This document shows, in pieces, positions 23,242-31,257 of a DNA stretch of 54,557 nucleotides (positions are counted from its first letter, which is position 1; every line of letters begins with the position of its first letter). This DNA comes from Lysobacteraceae bacterium (GTDB lineage Bacteria; Pseudomonadota; Gammaproteobacteria; Xanthomonadales; Rhodanobacteraceae): NCBI GenBank assembly GCA_028866435.1, contig JAGWIC010000008.1, forward strand, positions 1-54,557, given 5' to 3'. The position numbers were made by a program, and so were the translations under genes. A model generated the notes under the pieces. The model made no database searches and was not told the origin of the DNA. It was given only the letters and a program-made list of their open reading frames with translations.

Positions 23242-24660
23242 CTAGACAACCGGGAACGAGGTGGTGGGCGTCGGTGGCGGGAAATGCACCTCCACCCGCA
23301 GACCGTGCTCCTCGGCGAGCCGATAGGCCACCCTGGCATGGTGGCGTTCGGCGATGCGTTGCACGATGGCCAGGCCCAGGCCGCTGCCTTCCTCGCCATT
23401 GCCGGCGGCACGGAAGAACCGTTCGGCGAGCCGCGGCAGCAGCTCCGGCGGTACGCCCGGTCCGTTGTCCTCGACGCTGAGGCATACCCCGCCGTCGGCC
23501 TCGGCGTGCAGGTTCACGGTGACGACGCTGCCGCGCCCGGCGTAGCGCACGGCGTTGTCGATCAGGTTGTCCAGCAGGTCCAGCATGCTCGAGGTGTCGC
23601 CGACGATGTGCAGGGCCTTGCCGCTGCCTTCGTAACCCAGGTCCACGCCGGCACGGAGCGCGTCGTGCACGCGCTGGGACACCGCTTCGGGGATCAGTTT
23701 GCCCAGATCCAGCAAGCGGGGTTCGTCGTGGTCCAGCGGGGCCGCCTGCGCCCTGGTCAGCGCCAGCAGTTGCGACGAGGTGCGGGCGGCGCGGTGGGTC
23801 AGCCGGCGGATGTGGCCGAGTGCGTCCGCCACGGTTTCCGGGCGGGGGTCGGCGATCGCGCGATCGACATGCAGGCTCAGCCCGGTCAACGGGGTGCGCA
23901 ACTGGTGCGCGGCGTCGGCGATGAAGCGGTCGTGCAGCGCCAGCATGCTGCGCAGGCGGCTGAACAGGGCGTCGATGGTGCGGGTCAGGGGCTGGATTTC
24001 CTGGGGCACGTCGTTGCCGTCGATCGGGGTCAGTTCGTGCGAGCGGGCCGCCAGCCGCGCGGTCAGCGGGTCGAGCACGCGCAGGCCGCGGCTGACGCCG
24101 AACCAGACCAGCGACAGGATGCAGGCGATCAGCGATGCCTGCATCACCACCGACAGCAGCAGGATCTCGCGCGCCTGTGCGCGCCGGTCCCGCAGCGTTT
24201 CGGCGACGGTGATGGTGATGCTGTCGGTCGGGTCGTGCGGGGCGGACGTGACCACGGCGGCGGCGCGCAGCGCGTGCCGGTCGAGCCGGGTGTCGTAAAG
24301 CGCGGGTGCGTCACCGGCCGCGAGCGGGTTCCGCGGCAGGGCCAGTTGCCCGTTGCCCGCGAGCAGGCCGTGGTGCTTGCTGCGGACGCTGAAGTAGCTG
24401 TGGCCTTCCCGGTCGTATTCGAGCAGGAAGCGCGCCTGCGGGCTCAGCTGGTCGCCAAGCCGGCCGTTGCTGAGCATGTTCTGCACCATCAGCGCGTCGT
24501 CGCTGAGGTCGCGGTCGTGCACGCGATTGGCGTAGGTGAGCGCCACGCCATAGGTCAGCAGGGCGTCCAGCATGAGCAGGATCGCCATCGGGATCAGCAG
24601 GAAGATCAGCAGGCGGCGGCGCAGGCTGAGGCGCCGCTGGCGTACCGGCGCGTGGTTCAT
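23242..24660 (-). CDS. Two-component sensor histidine kinase (QseC/TctE-like)
   Basis: A 472-residue kinase. Two transmembrane helices (RRRLLIFLLIPMAILLMLDALL and LLLSVVMQASLIACILSLVWF) enclose a periplasmic sensor of about 130 residues. A HAMP-like linker, the H-box FIADAAHQLRTPLTGL, an N-box (LIDNAVRYAG) and the G boxes VEDNGPGVP and GSGLGLAIVQR follow. The AAHQLRTPL form is typical of the QseC/TctE group. The start at 24660 overlaps the stop of its regulator as ATGA. It is 75 nt upstream of the exporter operon on the same strand, so it probably controls the exporter. Confidence 0.93.
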   Translation of the reverse strand: MNHAPVRQRRLSLRRRLLIFLLIPMAILLMLDALLTYGVALTYANRVHDRDLSDDALMVQNMLSNGRLGDQLSPQARFLLEYDREGHSYFSVRSKHHGLLAGNGQLALPRNPLAAGDAPALYDTRLDRHALRAAAVVTSAPHDPTDSITITVAETLRDRRAQAREILLLSVVMQASLIACILSLVWFGVSRGLRVLDPLTARLAARSHELTPIDGNDVPQEIQPLTRTIDALFSRLRSMLALHDRFIADAAHQLRTPLTGLSLHVDRAIADPRPETVADALGHIRRLTHRAARTSSQLLALTRAQAAPLDHDEPRLLDLGKLIPEAVSQRVHDALRAGVDLGYEGSGKALHIVGDTSSMLDLLDNLIDNAVRYAGRGSVVTVNLHAEADGGVCLSVEDNGPGVPPELLPRLAERFFRAAGNGEEGSGLGLAIVQRIAERHHARVAYRLAEEHGLRVEVHFPPPTPTTSFPVV

Positions 24661-25346
24661 GCGGGGTCGTCCGCTGCCGCGTCGGCCTCTTCCAGCAGGT
24701 AGCCAAGGCCGCGGATGGTGCGCACGCTGGTGCCGCTGCCGTGCAGTTTCCGGCGCAGGCGGTGGATGGCGATGTCGAGGCCGTTGTCCGTCAGCTCCTG
24801 GTCCCAGTCGCATAGCGCTTCGATCAGCTGCGCGCGGCTGGTGACGCGGTCCGGACGCAAGGCGAGCGCTTCGAGCAGGCCGAATTCGCGCGCGGTGAGC
24901 TCCAGCGCCGTGGCTCCGATCCATGCCCGATGGCCGGGCAGGTCCAGGCGCAGCCGGCCGATCAGCAGGTCCGGCTTGCCCTGGTTGCTGGCCCGGCGCA
25001 GCAGGGCGCGTACCCGCGCCTCGAACTCGGCCAGCGCGAAGGGCTTGACCAGGTAGTCGTCGGCGCCCAGGTCGAGCACGCGGATACGTTCGGGCAGGCC
25101 GTCGCGGGCGGTCACCACCAGCACCGGCATGCCGGTGCCGCGGGCGCGCAGTCGGCGCAGGACCTCGCTGCCGTCGATCCCCGGCAGGCCCAGATCGAGG
25201 ACCAGCAGGTCGTAATGGTGGTCACGCAACGCGGCATCGGCAAGATTGCCGGCAGCGACGTGATCCACCGCATGACCGCCATGCCGCAACGAGGCGCAGA
25301 TGCCCTCGGCGATGGAAGGGTCGTCCTCAGCCAGAAGAATTCTCAT
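24657..25346 (-). CDS. Two-component response regulator, OmpR family (QseB/TctD-like)
   Basis: A 229-residue regulator with phospho-acceptor D51 (LVLDLGLPGIDG), the acidic pair EDD at 7-9, conserved Lys in YLVKPFALAEF and a winged-helix DNA-binding domain (LELTAREFGLLEALALRP, recognition helix NGLDIAIHRLRRKLHG). It is translated with the kinase via an ATGA overlap. The first gene of a regulator-kinase-exporter gene series; likely target is the exporter promoter region at 23167-23241 or its own promoter. Confidence 0.94.
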   Translation of the reverse strand: MRILLAEDDPSIAEGICASLRHGGHAVDHVAAGNLADAALRDHHYDLLVLDLGLPGIDGSEVLRRLRARGTGMPVLVVTARDGLPERIRVLDLGADDYLVKPFALAEFEARVRALLRRASNQGKPDLLIGRLRLDLPGHRAWIGATALELTAREFGLLEALALRPDRVTSRAQLIEALCDWDQELTDNGLDIAIHRLRRKLHGSGTSVRTIRGLGYLLEEADAAADDPA

Positions 25347-25559
25347 CGTGGACTCCAGGTGGGAGTGGGAGTTTGGCCGGCGCGGATGCGGTCAGCAAGC
25401 CGGCCGGCGGGCCGTTCCCATCGCCATCGGGGCGATGCCGCTGCGACGGCGCACCCGGTTGCGCACCGGTTCCACCACCGCCGGTATCGGGGTTTGCGCC
25501 AGGCCGCTCCGCTTCCCGGGATCAGCCCCGGCCCGGAGGCAGGATGGCGCCGGCGGGGC

Positions 25560-26099
25560 TCAGGCGTAAACGCGATGCGGCTCGCGGAACGGGGGGTAGT
25601 AGGCAAACACGTGGTTGTGGCTGCCGTAGAAATCCATGTTCTCGATGTGTTCGCCACCGAGCCGCTCGGCCACCCGGTCGGAGGCTTCGTTGCCGATGCG
25701 CACCAGGCTGATCACCCGACGGGAGTGCAACTGGTTCCAGGCGAAATCGAGCGAGGCGTCGCCCGCTTCGGTGGCATAGCCCTGGTGACGGTGTTCGGGC
25801 TTGAGCATCCAGCCCAGCTCGAGGTCCGGCCATCCGTCGGGGTTCATCAAGCCGGCGCGGCCGATGAATTCGCCGGTTTCCTTCAGTTCCAGCGCCCACA
25901 TGCCATAGCCGCGCAGCGCCCAGTGTCCGAGCAGCATGGCCAGCGAGCGCCAGGCATTGGTGCGGTCCAGCGGCAGGCCGTCGCCGACCCAGCGGGTGCT
26001 GTCGGGGTCGGCCAGCATGGCGGCGTAGTCGTCGAAGTGCTTTTCGGTCAGCGCGGTCAGGCGCAGTCGCGCGGTTTCAAGGGTTGGTATATCGAGCAT
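25560..26099 (-). CDS. GNAT family N-acetyltransferase (RimJ/RimL-like)
   Basis: A 179-residue acetyltransferase: IPTLETARLRLTALTEKHFDDYAAML is the usual RimJ N-terminus, MWALELKETGEFIGRAGL is the strand pair, and ELGWMLKPEHRHQGYATEA carries the acetyl-CoA pyrophosphate loop (R-H-Q-G-Y-A). The ATG at 26099 was preferred to a TTG 9 nt upstream. It starts 5 nt after the stop of the SET-domain gene, so the two are co-expressed. Substrate (protein N-terminus, small amine) unknown. Confidence 0.9.
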   Translation of the reverse strand: MLDIPTLETARLRLTALTEKHFDDYAAMLADPDSTRWVGDGLPLDRTNAWRSLAMLLGHWALRGYGMWALELKETGEFIGRAGLMNPDGWPDLELGWMLKPEHRHQGYATEAGDASLDFAWNQLHSRRVISLVRIGNEASDRVAERLGGEHIENMDFYGSHNHVFAYYPPFREPHRVYA

Positions 26100-26104
26100 C
26101 ACGG

Positions 26105-26578
26105 TCAACGGTGGGCGGTGGCCAGCAGTTCGGCCAGGGTACGCGTGCTGCTGGCAAGGCTCTCCTGCCAGGACAATCCGACAATTGTCTCACCTGTGGC
26201 CGAATCGACAAAATCCTCCGATTCGCCGGGCGGCAGCAGGTGCCGGTAGTCCACCGTGATCTCGCTGCCGGCGGGCAGCGCGGCCAGGGCGAATACGAAG
26301 CCCAGGTGCCACAGCCCGTTGGGCGAGAAGCTGTGGTTGATGTAGCACTCGTCCGGCCAGTCCGGCGACAGCGTGTAGCGGTCCTCGAACCAGCGGGCGC
26401 TGGCATGCAGCTGCGCTTTGAGTTCCGGCGAGGCGACGATGTCGGCGTGCCGGAACGTCTGGTTGATCGCGTCCGGTGCGCTGATGATCCGCCCTGCGGC
26501 GACGTCCTCGGCGAGGAACAATCCCTTGCCGGCGCCCGGGATCGCGGAGTGGGCGATGTGATAATTCGGCAGGATCAT
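26105..26578 (-). CDS. SET-domain protein (putative lysine methyltransferase)
   Basis: A 157-residue protein that is almost only a SET domain. HSAIPGAGKGLFLAEDVAAG is the N-terminal SET strand with the G-x-G-x-x-x-x; YINHSFSPNGLWHLGFVFAL carries the N-H-S motif that binds S-adenosylmethionine; PAGSEITVDYRHLL has the catalytic Tyr. SET domains are known mainly from eukaryotic histone methyltransferases but occur in scattered bacteria. There is no post-SET cysteine cluster. It lies in an operon with an acetyltransferase, with no obvious target gene nearby. Activity is inferred from the motif. Confidence 0.88.
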   Translation of the reverse strand: MILPNYHIAHSAIPGAGKGLFLAEDVAAGRIISAPDAINQTFRHADIVASPELKAQLHASARWFEDRYTLSPDWPDECYINHSFSPNGLWHLGFVFALAALPAGSEITVDYRHLLPPGESEDFVDSATGETIVGLSWQESLASSTRTLAELLATAHR

Positions 26579-26622
26579 GCGGGTACGGCGGCGACAGGGG
26601 AGGCGCGCGAGTGTAGCGCAGG

Positions 26623-26649
26623 CCGCGGGCCCCGCGGTCGGGCCCGCGG
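26623..26649. terminator. GC hairpin between the helix-hairpin-helix and SET genes
   Basis: CCGCGGGCCC, 7-nt loop, GGGCCCGCGG, a perfect 10-bp stem 18 nt after the stop of the ComEA-like gene. No T tract is present, so intrinsic termination is uncertain. Confidence 0.4.
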
Positions 26650-26667
26650 CGTGGCCGCCGGCGCAGG

Positions 26668-26997
26668 CTATTCCCCGGCCGGGGCCTTGTCGCCGACGGA
26701 CGCCTGCTTGACCGCCTTCGGCGCGCCCGTGTCGGCGAGCAGGATGGCGCTGCGGTTGCGCTCGATCGTGGCCTTGCCGATACCCTTCACCCGGCGCAGC
26801 TCGTCCGCTTTCTTGAAGGGGCCGTGGGCGGTGCGCCAGGCCACGATGGCGTCGGCGCGCGACGGGCCGATGCCATCGAGCGACCTGGCGATCGTGGCGG
26901 CGTCGGCCCGGTTGATATTGACCGGGGTGGCGGCGAACAGCAGCCCCGGTAGGGCGAGACCCAGGGCGAGGGTGAATGCGGCTGGCATGCGGATCAT
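26668..26997 (-). CDS. Secreted ComEA-like helix-hairpin-helix protein
   Basis: A 109-residue protein with a signal peptide (FTLALGLALPGLLFA) and a single helix-hairpin-helix pair: VNINRADAATIARSLDGIGPSRA, then FKKADELRRVKGIGKATIERN. This is the DNA-binding module of ComEA, the periplasmic DNA receptor of natural transformation. The ATG at 26997 has a good AGGAAGG upstream. Short ComEA-like proteins act with type IV pili in DNA uptake, and a pilus operon lies 8 kb away, but their link here is only suggestive. It is divergent from the dipeptidase gene. Confidence 0.87.
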   Translation of the reverse strand: MIRMPAAFTLALGLALPGLLFAATPVNINRADAATIARSLDGIGPSRADAIVAWRTAHGPFKKADELRRVKGIGKATIERNRSAILLADTGAPKAVKQASVGDKAPAGE

Positions 26998-27213
26998 GGC
27001 CTTCCTCCGTGGATTCGATGGTGGTGGGTGCCCGGTGGTACCCGGCACCGCGTCACTGTGCCGGTGCGCCGCGGCGGGCGCAGTCGGGGGTCCCGCCTTG
27101 GCGCTGTGCGCGATGCCCGCCGCTGGCTGTGGGCGGGCGCCCGGCTCGCCTCGGCCCGGTGCCGGGCCGGGGCGCTGCTACAATGGTCAATTACCTGTCA
27201 GCCGGAGCTTTTC

Positions 27214-28638
<1,425 letters not shown>

Positions 28639-28651
28639 ACGGGGACGACCG

Positions 28652-29359
28652 ATGAGCGCCGACACCTCCTATCTGGCCGGCCAGTGGGCGCAGGTCCGCG
28701 ATCGCGTCGACGCGGCCTGTCGCGCCGTCGGTCGTGACCCGGCCGAGGTCGACATCCTGCCGGTCAGCAAGACCTTCGGCGTCGACCTGGTCCGCGCCGC
28801 GGTGGGGCTGGGGCTGCACCGTTTTGGCGAGAACAAGGTGCAGGAGATCCGCGAGAAGGCGCCGCCGCTGGCGGACTGCGGCATCGAGTGGGTGGTGATC
28901 GGTCACCTGCAGACCAACAAGGCGAAGGACGTGGCCAGGCTGGCCAGCGAGGTGCAGTCGCTGGATCGGCTGGAACTGGCCGAGGCCCTGCATCGGCGCC
29001 TGCGGCACGAGGGCCGCGCGATCGACGTGCTGGTGCAGGTGAAGACGTCGCCGGAACCGGGCAAGTTCGGCCTGCCGCCGGCGCAGCTGCCCGGGTTCCT
29101 GGACCTGTTGCGCGGTTATGACAGCTTGCGGGTACGCGGTCTGATGACCATGGCGACCCATTCCAGCGATCCGGCCGAGGTGCGCGCCTGTTTCCGCCTG
29201 CTGCGCGAGCTGCGCGACCAGGGCATGGCGCAAGGCCATGATCTGGAAAAACTTTCGATGGGCATGAGCGGGGACTATCCGCTCGCCATCGCCGAAGGGG
29301 CTACCGAGCTGCGCCTGGGCACGGCCATTTTCGGACGACGGGACGTTACACCGGGTTGA
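28652..29359 (+). CDS. YggS/PROSC-family PLP homeostasis protein
   Basis: A 235-residue TIM-barrel PLP-binding protein. The PLP lysine is in ILPVSKTFGVDLVR, followed by FGENKVQEIREK, WVVIGHLQTNKAKDV, VQVKTSPEPGKFGL, GLMTMATHS and LSMGMSGDYPLAIAEGAT, all characteristic. It regulates the supply of pyridoxal 5'-phosphate and amino-acid balance, without known catalytic turnover. Length 235 is the norm. Start ATG 28652 follows GGGGACGACC and the dipeptidase stop by 13 nt, so they form an operon. Confidence 0.94.
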   Translation: MSADTSYLAGQWAQVRDRVDAACRAVGRDPAEVDILPVSKTFGVDLVRAAVGLGLHRFGENKVQEIREKAPPLADCGIEWVVIGHLQTNKAKDVARLASEVQSLDRLELAEALHRRLRHEGRAIDVLVQVKTSPEPGKFGLPPAQLPGFLDLLRGYDSLRVRGLMTMATHSSDPAEVRACFRLLRELRDQGMAQGHDLEKLSMGMSGDYPLAIAEGATELRLGTAIFGRRDVTPG

Positions 29360-29591
29360 ACCGCGCACTGCCGGGCGACGGGCGTCGATGCCGTCCTGGT
29401 TCCGCGCCATCTGCCCGCCCGTTCAGGTTCTTGCGCGGAACGCGCAAGGGTTCACGGATTAAGGGAACGACAGAGTTCAGTTAACCTCAATCCAACAAGC
29501 GGGGGCCGGCTTCTTGTTACCGTCACGCCCTTGTCACGTCGTCAGCTCCTGCAGGCGGCCAATCCTGAGAACTACTGGGAACCCTCCCTGC

Positions 29592-30314
29592 ATGCCCATC
29601 AAGAGATTGACCGTAGCCGCCGCGCTCCTTTCAGTGCTGCTGCTGTCCGCTCCGGTTTACGCCGGCAACACGCCAACCGGCAACGCCTCGGTAGCCGGCT
29701 CCTCCGCGGTTGCCGACGCGGCGGCCAGGGTGATGCGGCAGATGCCGTCGTTGAACCCCTTGCCGACGCTGGGTCAGTCGGTGGTGCCCGGCGACATGAA
29801 CAGCCTGTTCGTCGCCGCTGCCGCCGCGCCGGCCGCCGGCGAATCCACCACCGGCCAGGCCGACAGCGCCGCGCCGGCGCCGGCGGCGATCGGCAGCGAG
29901 AACATCACCGACCTGCGCAAGGCCTTGCTCGCCGCAGCCATGAGCCTGCGGGACGTGCGCTATGTGCGCGGCGGACACGATCCGTCGACCGGCTTCGATT
30001 GCAGCGGGTTCGTGCGCTACGTGTTCTCCCATGCCATCGGCCTGCAGCTGCCGAGCAACTCGGCGTCGCAGTTCCTGGCCGGGCTGAAGGTCAAGCGTGC
30101 CGACATGAAGCCGGGCGACCTGGTGTTTTTCCGCACCCGTGGCAGGCACCGGATTTCCCATGTCGGCATCTATATCGCGAACGGCCGCTTCATCCATTCG
30201 CCGACCACCGGCAAGTCGGTGGAAATCTCCAGCCTCGACGACGGCTACTGGGCCAAGCGTTTCGCCGGCGCCAAGCGGCCCGAGGCGATGGCGCTGGCTG
30301 CCCGCCGGGGCTGA
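29592..30314 (+). CDS. Secreted NlpC/P60 (C40) cell-wall endopeptidase
   Basis: A 240-residue protein with a signal peptide (LTVAAALLSVLLLSAPVYAG) and a C-terminal NlpC/P60 domain. Catalytic Cys137 is in GFDCSGFVRYVF, His190 in ISHVGIYIANG and the third polar residue is His202 in FIHSP. It cleaves peptide stems of peptidoglycan in the periplasm. The middle (about residues 30-105) is Ala-rich and unstructured. The start at 29592 fits the signal peptide. The preceding 232-nt gap (29360-29591) includes an AT-rich stretch near 29460-29500 that should hold the promoter. Confidence 0.92.
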   Translation: MPIKRLTVAAALLSVLLLSAPVYAGNTPTGNASVAGSSAVADAAARVMRQMPSLNPLPTLGQSVVPGDMNSLFVAAAAAPAAGESTTGQADSAAPAPAAIGSENITDLRKALLAAAMSLRDVRYVRGGHDPSTGFDCSGFVRYVFSHAIGLQLPSNSASQFLAGLKVKRADMKPGDLVFFRTRGRHRISHVGIYIANGRFIHSPTTGKSVEISSLDDGYWAKRFAGAKRPEAMALAARRG

Positions 30315-30333
30315 GCCGAGGCAGCTATTCCGG

Positions 30334-30358
30334 AAAGGCCGCCCACGGGCGGCCTTTT
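30334..30358 (+). terminator. Rho-independent terminator after the NlpC/P60 gene
   Basis: AAAGGCCGCCC and GGGCGGCCTTT form an 11-bp perfect stem followed by a T, 19 nt after the stop codon. It is a strong bidirectional-looking terminator that closes this transcription unit before the rhomboid gene. Confidence 0.9.
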
Positions 30359-30506
30359 CGCGTGCAGCACGTTTTTTTCGTGCGGCGTTCTGAACGATTG
30401 CCGCCGCCGCCGGTCAGCGTAGGGCGTGCGGGACCGCCCGGTACCCCACGTGGCGCGATCCTGCCGCCGCCGTTACGCTTGCCCCTGGATTCCGGAAACC
30501 CCGCCG

Positions 30507-31157
30507 ATGCCTCTCGACCTGCCACCCGTCACCCGCAACCTGTTGATTGCCAATATTGTCGTTTTCCTGCTGCAGCAGATGACGGGCAATGTCATGTTGC
30601 AGTACTTCGCGCTGTGGCCGTGGGGACCGGACCAGATCTTCCAGGCCGGCCAGGGCCTGGTGTCGATCGGCTTCCGGCCGTGGCAGCTGGTGACCTACGC
30701 CTTCCTGCACGGCGGGGTGACCCACATCCTGTTCAACATGATCGGCCTGTACATGTTCGGCGGCACGATCGAGCGTACCTTCGGGTCGCGCAATTTCACC
30801 ATCTACTACTTCGTCTGCGCGATCACCGCGGCGGTCGCCCAGTTGCTCGTGGTGAGCTGGTTCACGCACGGCTTCTACCCCACGCTGGGGGCGTCGGGAG
30901 CGATCTTCGGGCTGCTGCTTGCGTTCGGCATGCTGTACCCGCACGAGAAGGTGATGTTGATGTTCCTGCCGGTACCGATGCCGGCATGGCTGTTCGTGAT
31001 CGGCTACGCCACGGTCGAGCTGGTGCTCGGCGTCACCGGCACCGAGGCCGGCGTCGCCCACTTCGCCCATCTCGGCGGCATGGTCGGTGGCATCGCGCTG
31101 ATCCAGTACTGGCGCGGCAAGCTGCCGATCAAGCCGAAGCAGCGGTTGATGCGCTGA
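30507..31157 (+). CDS. Rhomboid family intramembrane serine protease
   Basis: A 216-residue, six-helix membrane protein. Nucleophile Ser130 lies in GASGAIFGLLLA, and the catalytic His (185 or 188) in VAHFAHLGGMVGG. HxxxN in LHGGVTHILFNMIGLYMFG is the helix-2 motif with the oxyanion Asn. It starts with MPLDLPPVTRNLLIANIVVFLLQ. It cleaves transmembrane proteins; the natural substrate is unknown. The ATG at 30507 matches the hydrophobic start; an upstream start at 30426 would add an unlikely charged leader. Confidence 0.94.
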   Translation: MPLDLPPVTRNLLIANIVVFLLQQMTGNVMLQYFALWPWGPDQIFQAGQGLVSIGFRPWQLVTYAFLHGGVTHILFNMIGLYMFGGTIERTFGSRNFTIYYFVCAITAAVAQLLVVSWFTHGFYPTLGASGAIFGLLLAFGMLYPHEKVMLMFLPVPMPAWLFVIGYATVELVLGVTGTEAGVAHFAHLGGMVGGIALIQYWRGKLPIKPKQRLMR

Positions 31158-31166
31158 CAGACCGGT

Positions 31167-31240
31167 GTAGGAGCGCAGCCTGTGCGCGATGGCTTTTGGC
31201 CAAATCGGCGAAAAGCATCGCGCACAGGGTGCGCTCCTAC
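31167..31240. repeat. REP-like palindromic element (GTAGGAGCGC type)
   Basis: GTAGGAGCGCAGCCTGTGCG and the inverted partner ending GTGCGCTCCTAC form arms of about 30 bp that pair with two differences (one G insertion and one substitution), with a short AT-rich centre. Such elements are dispersed in Xanthomonadales genomes and often act as transcript ends. It fills most of the gap between rhomboid and rapA stop codons. Confidence 0.85.
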
Positions 31241-31257
31241 AGGGACACCCGCCTGTT

